Assembly: GCA_012295275.1 (NCBI GenBank)
Contig: CM022669.1
Location: 18,066,091-18,130,090, forward strand
DNA: 64,000 bases
Origin: Chrysomallon squamiferum
Lineage: Eukaryota; Mollusca; Gastropoda; Neomphalida; Peltospiridae
Reading direction: 5' to 3'
Shown: positions 26,401 to 37,804 of the stretch, one piece after another
Position numbering within the stretch: position 1 is the first letter of the stretch
Layout of the letters: each line of letters begins with the position of its first letter
Notes under the pieces: model-generated
Told to the model about the DNA's origin: nothing
The model's database searches: none
What the model saw: only the letters and a program-made list of their open reading frames with translations
Made by a program: the position numbers and the translations under genes

Positions 26401-29400
26401 ATTTTGTTACTCTTTTCTAGTTATGCATTTTATTTTGCATTTCTTATTTTATTTTCATTTAAAAAAAAAAAAAATGATGATAATAAATAAAATTAGTAAA
26501 TAAAGTGGTGCATATCATAAAATGAAGTATGTACTAGTCAATAATAAAACTTTGAACAGGATATTTATAAAAACAGAAAAGGAACAATATCAGTGAGGAT
26601 TAGATAAATGTATACAAATTAACAATAAGAAGAAAAATATATTTTAACATACCTGCTAGATGATACATCACCATCATCAAATGCAGTTCGTTTAACTTTG
26701 AGATTCTTTCTGAACAACAATCTTTTCCTCTTGCGACGTTTGTGAGGCAATGACTCTTGTTTTTCACTTGTTTTTGTTATCACAGAATCAATTAAATTAC
26801 TAACACTGTCTGCAGACTTATTGCACAGATCGTTACTGTCAGGCGACACAATCACAGCTTTAGCATTTGATGAATTCACACAAATGTCTTTGGAGATTCC
26901 ATTTTTAGATTCCCTGTTCCCACAAGATCTGATTTTAAAGTTTCTGTCACTCACATACAGGCTTCGTTCTCGTCTAGACTTGTTTAGTTTTAACTTGCGC
27001 TTCTTGAAACCATGTCTTTTCACAGAGCGGGACACTAATGACTGAGGTTTGATAGCACTATTGGAGAGCTTTGAAAATTTTGCTGCCTTTGAGTTGGGGG
27101 ACTGGAGGGATGAACACTCATTACTGGAAGCACCATCTATTGATGTAATGTCAAGGATTGGGGGAGATGGGTACGATGTTGTAGATGAACTGGAAGAAAG
27201 GTCATGATCATGAGGAATACCTACATCCAATGGCTGTGTACATGTCTTGGATGCAAGCTGAGTAAACACAGTCTTGTCAGTACCTAAAAAAAGCAGGTGT
27301 ATTTAGTGTGTTGAAAGCCAATGATAACACAGATATTTTAAGTTCTTTGCAATGTTAGATTAATGCTCCCATTAATAAATAAAAATATAAAATAAAATAA
27401 TAAAATAATGACAAAAAAAAGAGAAAATTGAAATATTTAAATTTTGAGAAAAAACAAAAAACATAATTCAGTGCAACTAAAATATTAAGTTAAAAATTTG
27501 AACTACTGTTTGTTCAGATTTAAATATTTATGTAACAGTAACACTGTATCAATGAGCAATAAATAGCTCAATTTACATATTAAAGTGACAGATATTATGT
27601 ATACATTGGTAGAATAAAGGGACCAAAATCACAGAGAAAACTTTTTTTTTGAGTTTTTATATTTCACAGTAGTTGTTTGTAATAAAATAAAAGTTTATAT
27701 TTGCAATCAGCTGTCTATTGATTTTGTCTATTGTTTCCCAATCACTGTTCTATTGCCACAATTTGATTTAAAAAGAGCTTTGTAACTTTGCTTACTGATA
27801 ATTTGATCTAAATTATTAGAATTAAGGAGAATGAATCTAAGAATTGTAAACTGGAGTTAGCATGCTGCTACAAGAAATATTTCAACTTACACAGTCAGAA
27901 GCCTAACTATCGGCAAATTATTATTATTTTTTTTTTTTTTTTTTTAAATTATGTTTACTGTTGAACAAAATTTAATAGATTAAATTTATTCAATATATAT
28001 GACTTTATGTAAGCAATATCTCTCTGTCTGCCATAAACAGTACAAACGTATCATTGCTATATAATTCTTTCATTCTCTTTAAAACCAGTTCTGCAATAAA
28101 GTCAGTAAAACAGACATGTCAACAATATTGTAATAATAATGACTCATCTCAAGCAGTGCATGCTGCAAAATTCAAAGCACTCATTATATTTTACAGCATG
28201 GGACAAGTAAAAACACTCTCTATTACTTCATGTATAAAACTACAAATGTTTCATTAATCTTCTCCTTCTGTACATGATTTACGTTCTGCAAAACCAATTA
28301 ATTCTGAGACCAGCTGTGGACCTTGATTAACTGACACACAGACTAACATATACAAGCTATCTATTTAAAAAAAGAAGAAGAAAAAGAAAAGAAAAAAGAA
28401 AAAGAAATAGCTCATACAAATGAATTAAAGCACTTCTCAATTCTCTGAGCAATTTAAGTGCTAAAATATGGTTAACACCATCTGTGATCCTTCTGTTTCT
28501 AAACTACAACTGAATTTAACTAACAAATAAATAAGGAACAGTCTGCTAAGAGGTTATATTTGGAATAGTGTCAGGACTAGCTCTGTAGCAAGGAAAAGCA
28601 CTCTGTTAGCTAGAAAATATCACTTCTAGTTCATCAGAATGTGTAAACTAAATGCATCTTATTGATTACTGTTATGATGGTGATTTAAAGCAAAGCTCAC
28701 ATACTTTAGAACAATCAATAACAGAAAGCTGTCTTGCATTAAATGATTTGTTTGCTTTCCTCTACTTACTAGGGTAGGAAGTTGCATTAACCCCACAACT
28801 GAATGTATTCTGTAGTGTTAATAATATTGCACTCAGAATGTTAATGGCTTTCAATAAATAAAAACTAGTGGCATCTAGTTTCAATTCATATTTGATTTGT
28901 TATAGAAAACACTTACACAATTTTTGGTGGGGATTTGTTTTCTTCTTGTTTAAATGAGAAAGTAATTTTAGGTTCATAAACAACAATAAATATTGTTTTT
29001 AAAAAAAAGAAAAAAGAATGGGGAATCTCGGTATTTCACAATAATTATTCACAGATGGTGGTATTGTTTACTATTATGGTTGGTCACTTTCATCAATTTA
29101 CATTATTTAAATATTGTTTTATCTTTCTCTATTCATGTGTGCAGCTGTGCATGTATCTGTGTTCTCATGTAAAAAGGGAGTAGAACAAAACGGAATTTGC
29201 TTAATGTAATTATGAATATAATATATTCTGACTACAGATGTTTATTTTATGTCAGTGAAACATTTTTGATCCAATTTAACTTAAAAACAATGTCTGCAGC
29301 ATTTTTAAAAATAGAATTCTTTTATACATACATTATTATTTTTTTGTAACAAACAATGACATGTTTATCCTGGCTAGAAAATCCTCATGAAAGAACTGTC

Positions 29401-32400
29401 AAACTGATTTGCCTGTAACAATTCCTGAAATAAATGCTTTGGCTCATTAGCCTACACTGTTTGCAGAATAAAAACATGCTACTGAGAAGGGTAATCAATA
29501 TCTGGCTGCCTACATGAGCCATAGAACTAGCAGGCTACTGCCTGCCCAGATTAATGTTTGCCGACAGATCAGTTTTCATCAAAACATCCCACACACACTC
29601 ATAAAAAAAGTATTTAGCCAGAACTTGAGGATATTACTCACCAGGATAAAATGGCACAATTTATGAATCAATTAGGCACAAATATAACACCATTTACAAA
29701 TTTTTAGATAGGAACATGCATTAAAATGTACATTAGTTTAATTATTACATAAAAGCTGTGTAACAATCAAGAATTTTTTTAAATACATATTAAATTTATT
29801 GATAAACTATATGACTCAAATGATTTCACGATACAAAAAAATATACTATTTAAAAAAATGGAAAACAAATTCTTAAATTTTTGTGGCTACATCAACTTAA
29901 AAACGCAATGCAATACTTAGTCACTCAATATAAATTTATTAATCTTGTGCAATTAAAAAATTTAGTGACAAAGTTTTTTCTTAATGTTCTTATCTTTCAC
30001 TTTTATACAATATCTCAATGTACTGTAATAATACAATAACACTATTATATATATTTTTTTTTTTTAAATCTGAATGGAATGGCAGAAAAGGCTGAATTTG
30101 TCAAAACCCTATTTCAAAACAGATCTTAGAAATGAAAATAAGCTAGTATAAATATACATGAATCCACAGATGCAATGTATTTACATTAAGAAAAAGAAAT
30201 TAAGGTAATATTTTGTAACATTATGACACGTCAATGCATTTGTTTATTTTGAACTTAACATAATTTTATATAATCAAGCATTTAATTTTTTAGATAAATG
30301 ACTTCTACAAGAGTTCTTTTATTCAGTTATTAATAATATCAAGCTTAATATCAGTCTTAAGCTATGTATCCTGGCAAGTTAATAGGTAAAAGCGATGCTT
30401 TTATATGATCTCTTGTAATAGATTACTTGTTTATATAATGTTGTCATAATTGAAGTCAGTTTTAATAACCTGTTGCACATAAATGATATACCAATTTTCA
30501 GAAAACTGTTTAATAACAATAATGATAACAACATCTGTGCATTCTGACAAATAAAAAGCTTCTTTTGATGTTTTCTTTGTTAACATATTAACAAATTTGC
30601 TTTCAACATCTATGGTTATTATACTGAAAGATGACCTAACAACATAAAATTTAGATAGATATAAAGAAGTTGACAATAATGAACTCATTATAATTTGACT
30701 GATAATTTTGTATTTAATGATCTTGTTTTTTAAAAACATATTTTCACTGACATTTACAGAATGTGATACTGTTGTGGATACTAATTACCTAAGGGATGGA
30801 GTACATTGCACTAACCCACCGTTACTGATGGAAACAAAATAATCTGAATTAATTATGGTTGATAGTAGTATTATTTTATTTAAATTTTTAACTTTATAAT
30901 TCCACCCCATCCCCATCACCCAAAAGCTGCTTTCCAATTCACAATTAGCAGATCACAGTAAAGATTCAAGTCTTTGAATTACTTTCACCATATCACAAAT
31001 TAATGAAACGTACAGTACAGACAGCTTTTCTCTGTAAGATAGTTCAGTTTATGAGGTCTTGTCATTTTTGTCTCATAATATGAAAGGCTAGTGATAGTAA
31101 TTTGTCATCTAACTGAAATATGTATTGGTATTATTATACTGATACTATGCACAAACAATTAAAGATGAATCTTAAGAGTTTAACATTCCATCTGTCTAAA
31201 ATTTATTGATGGTTAATAAATTTCTCAATGGGAAAAATTTCATGCTAGTTCTGTGAATTTAAAATTTTAGTACACAGGATCAAAGAGAATTTTAAAAGAT
31301 TTTATAAACTAACACTATTGAAAAAAAGAGAAAAAAAAAGAGAAAAAAAAGAGATAATAATCAATAAATAAAGAAAGAAAGAAAAGAAATAAACAATTAA
31401 ATTCTTAAGAACTACCTTAAATATGACCTATATATATATATAAAAATAAAAATAATTTTTTTTTTATTTAGAAAACAGTAACTTACTACAGTTTTGTTGA
31501 ATCAATGCTGGGTTTTTTCTTGGACGACCAGGTTTACGTTTTTCTGTAAGAGGACTTCCTGGAATAGGTTCTAGTGTTGGTGCCTGCAGTGATGGCCCCA
31601 AGTTCATTAATTTATGTCTTTTTTTAGGTGGCAAACATTGTTGGGTGGTTACTTGTTTTTCCAAAATAGGTGGTTCTTGATCATCCAACAGACTCAAACT
31701 CTTCTTTCTGATACCTCTTGATCTGTCCAATTGCAAAGAAAAATCTTTAAAAAGCATTTGTTCTTTGGCTGACTTCTTTTTCTTTGGCTTTTCAATGATG
31801 AGCTTATCTTTTTTCTTTTTCTTTACATTGATCTTTCTTAGTCTAAATATGCTGGGCAGTAACACTTCACCAGGCCTAACCCGAATGTAGTTATCTCCTG
31901 GATGTTCTGAGATGGCCATGATGTTAAGATCTTTTAACATTTTCTCAAGATCTGCTTCAAATTTAGGATCAATTATGTTCTTGTGCTTAGACTTGAAATA
32001 AAACAATTTCTTTTTCTTTCTTCTCTTATCAACAAGTTTACCAAAATCATCCATGGCATCTGATGGTGTCCTAAATGATCCTTTGGACACAAGTCCAAGA
32101 CCTGATTGCATTTTGGATGACTGAAAACCTTTAAACATTCGATCATTTCCGAAGAAAGGTGTTCCAGAAAATGAAACCATCTGTTGAAATCTTGACCCAA
32201 ATGAAGCTGATGAAACGGTTGGTACTACTGGTGAAGAAAACTGAAAATTTGGAGTCATCAGAGATCCTGAAGAAGGTTGAAAACTACTAGACTGCTTTGC
32301 TTTATAATCTGTTGAAGATGAAGAAGAGACAGTTTGTGGATGAAACAAATGATCTGAAGCAGGTTCAGATGTTTTCTCAGTAGCTGCTTTGGATAAGCTA

Positions 32401-35231
32401 GATAATTTCTTTCTTCTGCGCTTTTTATGCTTTCGCATCATAACATGAAGTTTTGGCCTACGAATTTTAGGTTTTGGTTTTGTTTCATTTGATGGTGCTG
32501 AAAGTTCAGATGAAGTTGCAGTTAATGTTGGTTCAATGGCACTGAGGCTATCTTCAATTGGAAGGTCATGAATTTCATCATGATCACTTTCTTTCATTTG
32601 AAATTGTGAATTTATTGAGTCTTGGACACTTTGTATTAAAGTATCAAATTCACTTCCAGATGGAGAAAGACGATCATTTACTGTTAGTTTTGAACCAAAC
32701 TCTGAGTCACTGACTGTAAATGATGTACTGTGCTGTGTATTGTTCAAAATTTCTGGATTCTTGCGTGGACGCCCAGGCTTTCGTTTTGGCTCACTGTTGT
32801 CAGGTTTAGCCTGTGAGCAGATTTTAGCTTTCTGTAACTTTTTCATGTATGGTCTCCTTTTCATAAAAGTTTTTGTACCTAAGATTTGTTTTTGTTTTGT
32901 TTTTATCTTTGATGGTGGTCGGCCTGGCCCTTTTTTCAATTTAATAATTTTATTTTTGGTTAATTTTTGGATTTTTTTCATAACTTTTGTCCCTGTTTTC
33001 TTCATTTGTGAATCATTAATTTTCTTCACACTATGAAGTTTTTCAGGAATAAGTCCCAGCTGCCTTAAAATTGTTGATTTGTTAGGTGAACCTTTTGGTC
33101 GACCAGGACGTCTTTTAACAAAATCAACTGGTTTTTTAGTCAATCTTTCCTTGATACATGCTAAGCTTGTTTCTATGGAGCCTGGCTTTATTATTTTAGG
33201 ACTGCTGCTTTTAACAGTATCCTTTGTACAAACCTCATTGGGACAATCTGGTTCGCTTAACTGCATTAAATCCAAATCAAACAAAGATGTTCTCTCCACT
33301 TGTTTTTCACTGTTTTTAGTTTTATTCACAAAGATATCATCTTTATTTGTAATTGGTCTTTTATCATACACTTTTCGATTAGCACTCTGTGTTATTTCAC
33401 TAGTCCTTTTATGACTATTCTTTCTGCTACTGCTTAACAGTTTTTTTGCAGATTTAACAGTCAAAGACATTTTCTCAGAATCATTGTTTGTTTCTGATGA
33501 TTCATCATTTTCAGATGTCTTACCGACGTCTGCATCAAGTACTTCTTCAGAATTATCAGTTTCTTGCCAGTTGTAATCTTTAGGCTGGGAAACATCCATT
33601 TGTTCACTTGATGAAATGCATTCATCAGGTTCACTGGACTTGTCTTGAGACTCTAAATTCTGCTCTGATACAACATGGGCAAGATGCTCTACACAGCTAT
33701 TAGCATTCTCATTTGTAGAATCCATGTTATACAACTTACTTTTCCTATGCTGAAGGAAGGCAAATTTTCTTTTAGGTGGACGACCCCTTTTGCGCTTACC
33801 AGAGGAAATGGTCTTCACTATTTCATCTACCTTTCCCACACTGCTGGTCATTTTCAAATCTTTCTCTGATACCGGCTGCAAATGTGAAATGGTTTCTTGA
33901 GATGATGCTGAAGGCAAACTTTCAACTTTTCTCTGTTCTGAAATTTGGTTTTCTGTTGCTAAATGCTCACCATTTGTGACAGAATTTGGAGATTCATTTC
34001 CTGATGGAGAACCTCCAATTGACTGAATGCCACTATCAGGAGAAACATTAGACATTGTGTCAAGCTTCAGAAGTTGTTCTGAATGAGCTCCTGTTGTCAG
34101 TTTTATCCGTTTTGCCTTTTGTTGGTATTTATCATCACCTTCATCATCAGTTGAGAAATAGCTGTGATGAGAACTGGAAGGAATACTAATGGCATCATGT
34201 ATCCGAGATAGTTCTGTGTCTGTTGTGGAATCTCCCACACTCTCTCTTTCTGAATCTGAGTAAACTTTACTTTCAGTTCCAGAATCCACTTCACTATTTG
34301 TTCGGACACTTTTTGCAGATATGTTATCCTTTGCTGGGTTTTTTATAGGTCTACCAACAGTATTTTTTCCAGGTGAATGGCAGACGTCAGATGCACCAAC
34401 TGCCCCCTGGCTGCCAAAGTTGTCAGTCAAGTTTGATGGTGAACTGTTGTCTTCAACTTGTGCCAAATCTGGTTCCATCAAAAATACTGCATTATCCAAA
34501 TGTTCATCAAAAGATGAATATAATACCTTCTGCTGGCTGGATGATTTTGCCTGGTCAGTTGAATTCTGGCAAAATGAAAGAGTTTATTAGGTATATATAT
34601 ATTTGTATTTAACAATGTAATCTATTTAATCAAATTTATGACAGCAGGGAATGACATATATTAATAAGCCTGAAATTGTTCTGAATGAAGAACAATAAAA
34701 CATTAAACGGAATGATCAGCTCTATCAAAGAAACACTACATTCACGATACAAGGAAATGCTGAACTAAAACAAAACGGTTCAAATGTATCCATTGATAAC
34801 TTTTAATCTTAATTTCATAATTAAATGACACATACACTCATATACAAAAACACAAAAAAAACAACAAAAAACACCAGCAGATATATCAGGATAAAAAAAT
34901 AAATAAATAAAAAATTGAAATTTAATTTAATACTATCTTGTATCACCTGTGAATTATTCTGTAATGAAGTACTAGAAAGTTTATCCACCAAAGTTTTGTC
35001 ACGAAGAAGAGGTGTTTTGAAACATGGATTTTCTGAAGCAGATTTCTGTATGCTTGAAATTTTTCTGGTTCCAGTGCAGGTGATCTTCAGTTTTAATTGG
35101 CCTTCATTAAAGTTTGTATGCTGTACAGAAAACTGTTTTTCCTTTGGATGATCACTAGCATCACTTTCAGACCCCGAGTCACTGCTGGAGGAGCTATCGG
35201 CACTGTCGTCATTCCAATCCACATCACTCAT
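12139..35231 (-). CDS. ASH1L: ASH1-like histone H3K36 methyltransferase (ASH1L orthologue), complete, 23 coding exons, 2315 aa
   Basis: Trithorax-group nuclear methyltransferase that dimethylates H3K36 and opposes Polycomb silencing. Coding exons (5' to 3', - strand): 34947-35231, 31487-34565, 26653-27283, 26007-26141, 21763-21940, 21452-21500, 20933-21041, 20397-20551, 19913-20111, 19452-19560, 18892-19065, 17316-17584, 16815-16912, 16481-16668, 15829-15997, 15464-15555, 14961-15047, 14343-14572, 13924-14008, 13403-13584, 13111-13183, 12580-12807, 12139-12282. They sum to 6948 nt, stay in frame at every junction and all use GT-AG. Domains: acidic/Ser-rich start ([17 protein letters not shown]), five AT-hooks (about 350-1110), FQLP motif (1422-1425), AWS (1469-1506), SET (about 1512-1635), post-SET (1646-1653), bromodomain (about 1795-1915), PHD (1955-1995), BAH (about 2005-2150), and a conserved basic C-terminal block. 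Human ASH1L, at about 2970 aa, is longer mainly in the disordered N-terminal half. The start is the ATG at 35229-35231; the open frame upstream lacks another ATG. Confidence 0.96.
14961..15555 (-). other. ASH1L: ASH1L PHD-finger exons
   Basis: Two exons encode a complete C4HC3 PHD finger split by an intron: C1955, C1957, C1969, C1972, then H1977, C1980, C1992 and C1995 in the order CxC...CxxC...HxxC...CxxC. The aromatic residue of W-Q-H is present before the zinc histidine. An acidic stretch (MEDDEEEE) comes just before the finger. Confidence 0.9.
15829..16912 (-). other. ASH1L: ASH1L bromodomain exons
   Basis: Three exons (16815-16912, 16481-16668, 15829-15997) encode a bromodomain with the ZA-loop signature [13 protein letters not shown] and an LRLFKN-type B helix. 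At the position where canonical bromodomains have the acetyl-lysine-binding Asn (usually YN), this protein reads [10 protein letters not shown]. From memory, vertebrate ASH1L has the similar YYGRKSPVG, so loss of the Asn appears ancestral to the family rather than a defect of this copy. Confidence 0.85.
17950..18130. mobile_element. Small inverted-repeat element (MITE-like) in an ASH1L intron
   Basis: A perfect 14-bp inverted repeat, CAGGGTACAAAATT, lies at 17955-17968 with its complement at 18113-18126, enclosing 144 bp without coding potential. This is the size and layout of a non-autonomous DNA transposon, but I see no clear target-site duplication, so it could also be a solitary old palindrome. 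Confidence 0.4.
18892..21041 (-). other. ASH1L: ASH1L AWS-SET-post-SET catalytic exons
   Basis: Five exons encode residues 1453-1701. The AWS zinc cysteines are 1469, 1471, 1482, 1486, 1495, 1500 and 1506. SET follows, with [17 protein letters not shown] at about 1541-1557, [18 protein letters not shown] at 1572-1589, and then [11 protein letters not shown] at 1592-1602, where most family members have NHSC. The YDY catalytic motif (ELGYDYNF) is at 1629-1636 and the post-SET cysteines are 1646, 1648 and 1653 ([10 protein letters not shown]). The post-SET exon ends with a basic tail containing another GRP motif ([10 protein letters not shown]). The upstream exon at 21763-21940 supplies [11 protein letters not shown], the FxLP motif through which ASH1L is known to bind the activator MRG15. 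Confidence 0.93.
20282..20320. repeat. (TGAAC)n pentanucleotide repeat
   Basis: About four perfect copies of a TGAAC/ACTGA pentamer followed by variants. It sits just outside the SET-domain exon ending at 20397 (- strand), within the following intron. Confidence 0.8.
21941..26006 (-). other. ASH1L: Large ASH1L intron (4.1 kb) with a long non-AT-rich block
   Basis: Intron between coding exons 4 and 5. It holds a 30-base poly(A) plus (AAT)n at 23217-23279, another poly(A) at 23376-23408, and then from about 23500 to 24850 a sequence that is clearly more complex and less AT-biased than other introns here. Small open frames in that block (for example 23521-23736 and 23959-24165) are not flanked by good splice sites and do not resemble a known protein. 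The block ends in a cluster of TAATTA/CAATTAAT/CTAATTAAAC/TTAATTGG motifs between 24680 and 24800, typical homeodomain cores. Confidence 0.5.
27284..31486 (-). other. ASH1L: Largest ASH1L intron (4.2 kb); no exons seen
   Basis: Separates the AT-hook exon from the next coding exon. Mostly AT-rich, but about 28130-28900 and 29400-29600 are more complex and contain TAATTA-type and CAAT-type motifs. I found no open frame with flanking splice signals and no transposon termini. Confidence 0.5.
31487..34565 (-). other. ASH1L: Giant ASH1L exon 2: disordered N-terminal region with AT-hooks
   Basis: A 3079-nt exon encoding residues about 96-1121. The region is rich in Ser, Lys, Glu and Asp and looks disordered. 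Five GRP-centred AT-hook cores are visible: [10 protein letters not shown] (about residue 356, DNA near 33785), RRPGRPKGS (about 584, near 33100), KGPGRPPSK (about 643, near 32925), [10 protein letters not shown] (about 693, near 32773) and again [10 protein letters not shown] (about 1109, near 31525). A sixth, weak GRP (VGRPIKN) lies near residue 168. Several Lys-only clusters could serve as nuclear localisation signals. Single-exon coding of the N-terminal half contrasts with the finely split C-terminal half. The donor is GTAAGT at 31481-31486 (read on the - strand). Confidence 0.9.
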
Positions 35232-36260
35232 GGCTCCTCCAGCCACGCCGAACCCCACCGTACGTGTGTACGAGGTGACTGTCCAGCTTTATTTCACTTG
35301 TTTCTACAATCTAAAACAGTAAAAAGAATATTAACTAAAATGCTTTGTCAAATTCATGAATGTTTTTCACATAAGATATGTATGCCATGCTATAATATGT
35401 AAACAAATTGGTATTTGATTTAAACAGGTAATGTCTAGAATTTATGTCATGTGCTTTGAACATTTTCAAGATCCTTGATTATATTTAAAGGTTCTTATCA
35501 TGCTTCTTTCAAAACAGAACATATATCATTTATACCATGTAATAAAAATGTACCAAGATAAAGTAGCAATTTGTTAAATTAAATATTTGATATTCAACCT
35601 TGTCACTGTCAATTCTCAATTCAAGATCCTGGATGAACATGTCATCTAGTTAATTCTAGTTAGTTATAAGTAACAAAAGCTGTATAAATTGTAATGAATA
35701 TATAGTTAGTAAAACAGAAAAACTTTAATTTGTCAGTTTACATAATAATACATTTATTGGTGTCACTCTGAGTGACCATCTCCAGATTTGTTGTCAAAAG
35801 TACCATTTTAGTATCAACTGCATGATCTAACTGCAAATTTGCTGTATACAAATGAAACACAAAGGAAGAAAAAAGTGCCTGATGTTTGTTTCAATGTATT
35901 TATCAGTTAAAGATCATTAAGATATTTCGTATAAGTGCCTCTTATAACATGTAATTTCATGTGCGTATCAAACAAAATAAAAACATTATTTACCAAATTG
36001 TCTTATCAACGCGCCAAAACAATATGTGGATTCTGAATAAATCATCCAGCATCAGCTGTTATTATACCTTCATACAGTAGCTTTTCTTGATCTATTATCT
36101 TACCTGACACACCTTATTATTTGTTCAACACTAATTAACAATCAGTGCTCTAAATTGTCTGTATTTCCCTAAATTATGTCATCGCTGAATAAAATGGCGT
36201 CTGCGGTTTGAGGTTCGACAGGAGAAAAACAAGTGCGCGCGTTCTATGTTAAATATTCAT
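35229..36260 (-). promoter_or_regulatory. ASH1L: ASH1L 5' UTR and inferred promoter
   Basis: The ATG-containing exon continues upstream to an acceptor (TTTACTGTTTTAG) ending the intron just above 35310. A matching strong donor, CAG then GTAAGATAA, lies at 36098-36106 (- strand), making 36104 to roughly 36220 a likely non-coding first exon. GC rises locally at 36180-36240, with a GTGCGCGCG stretch. A YY1-like AAAATGGCGTC at 36191-36201 (+ orientation) lies in this segment. The exact start site cannot be read from sequence alone. Confidence 0.55.
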
Positions 36261-37689
36261 TGACATAATTAAATAGCAAAACAGTAATATATATAAATAA
36301 TGTTAATCAAAATTGCTTAGAAAAATAGATTTAAACGATAATAATATGCATTTACCGAATAACAATCATTTTTCATTCATTCGCTATAGTTTTAAGTTAT
36401 CCTTTCGAACCTCGTTAAGGTTGTTTTGGTCTGCGCTGAAGAGCTCTCTAAAATGGAACCAGAACTTGGAATAGTCTTTACTCGTTTTTAATATTGTGAA
36501 AAGCGGACACGTTTTTTTTTGTTGTTGTTTTTTTAATTTTTATTATCATTATTTTTTAATAAGAAATTTTCACAGTAATGTGTATTTAGTAATTTGAAAC
36601 CTTTGAAATGTTTCCAAATGTTGCAAAAGTTTATGTGTAAAATGTAATGCTGAAAGCTTAACAGGTTACAAATTAAAAAATAAAATAAAATAAAATAAAA
36701 AAAGATAGAAAGAAAAAAAGAAAGAATTAGATTAAAGGCTGGATGGAAAGAAAGGAAAACATATTTTATATAAAGAAAAACAAATGCAAAAGAAAAGAAG
36801 AAAAAGAGAAAGACCAAACTGAAGTTAAGCATGTTAGCAATAAATAAAATAAATAATAAAAAAATAATAATAAAATAAAATAAAATAAAATAAAATAAAA
36901 TAAAATAAAATAAATAAATAAATAAATAAACAAACAAAATAAACAGCAATAAACAATCACAACATTCCCCCCACCAAAAAAAAAAAAAAAAAATGAAAAC
37001 AGTTAGAAACAAACAAAACATAGATGGCTAAAGACAATTAATTCATCAGTTTCAGGTGTTTGGTTAACAGAACAGAAACTGTTGAGTTAAATTACCAAAC
37101 AATTAATTATTTGGTATATTTATACATAGTTTATTTATACATACATAGATACATTCTTAGAATAACCATTATTTAGTCCAATTTCTGTTCAAACTGAAAT
37201 GTAAATAGTGTGTGTCTGTATATGTGTTTGTGTGTCATTCTGATCAGAATTTATAATAATAATAATAATAGGAAACAGAATATAATTTTTTTTAACAAAA
37301 ATTGAATTAAAAAAGAAAATATCCACTTACTTAAGAATTTATTAAGACTTGCTATTTTTACTAAAATACACATGTTCTTCTGTTTAATGAAGGGGGAAAA
37401 AGTAAGCATATATTTCAACATTTATATAATAATAACGATGGTGGTGATGATGTTGATGATAATGATGACAGTAGTAGTAGTTACTTCTCAAAACAGACTG
37501 TTTTGCAGGATTTCTGGCCATCTTTTTTCCGAAAACGGGTTGCAGTTGGAGTTTAACAATAAAGTAACAATAATTAATTAAATTGCAAAACAAATTAAAT
37601 AACACTGTAAATGAATGTATAATATGTCAATATACATTTTAGTTATAATATAATAATGAAATCTAATGTTATTTTTAAAAAGCTTTTAC
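36261..37689. other. Divergent intergenic region between ASH1L and DAP3
   Basis: About 1.4 kb separates the inferred 5' ends of the two genes. A second GC-richer patch lies at 36400-36470 (CGAACCTCGTTAAGG, GGTCTGCGCTGAAGAGC). The middle is low-complexity: a (TAAAA)n tract at 36871-36910 followed by (AAAT)n. The long Phe/Leu/Ile open frame read antisense across 36533-37021 is a translation of this repeat and is not a gene. Confidence 0.6.
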
Positions 37690-37804
37690 GAATTTCCTAT
37701 CATGCAATAGTAAATATGGCGGCGCCCATGCAAGTCATCTGAAATGATTTTTATTCTCGTCATTCATCACTCTTACTGAAACTAAGTCGACCTCTCTATT
37801 AAAG
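37690..37804 (+). promoter_or_regulatory. DAP3: Inferred DAP3 promoter and non-coding first exon with YY1-like motif and uORF
   Basis: AATATGGCGGC at 37714-37724 matches the YY1 consensus AAnATGGCGGC, a motif often found just at or after transcription starts. The segment ends at a good donor, AAAG then GTAATT, at 37804/37805. The ATG inside the motif opens a 9-codon upstream frame (37716-37742) that stops before the donor. Splicing to the acceptor at 39326/39327 would put the DAP3 ATG four bases into the next exon. Confidence 0.5.

Noticed and set aside
30431-30739. 102-codon antisense frame in the large ASH1L intron
   Set aside because: No splice sites in frame, AT-driven composition and no recognisable protein features.
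35232-35258. In-frame extension of ASH1L upstream of the ATG (MGFGVAGGA when a GTG is read as Met)
   Set aside because: There is no ATG in this extension, and MSDVDWNDD at 35231 is a natural start; the extension is 5' UTR.
36533-37021. 162-codon antisense open frame rich in Phe, Leu and Ile
   Set aside because: It is a translation of poly(A)/(TAAAA)n/(AAAT)n repeat DNA with no splice context or conserved motif.
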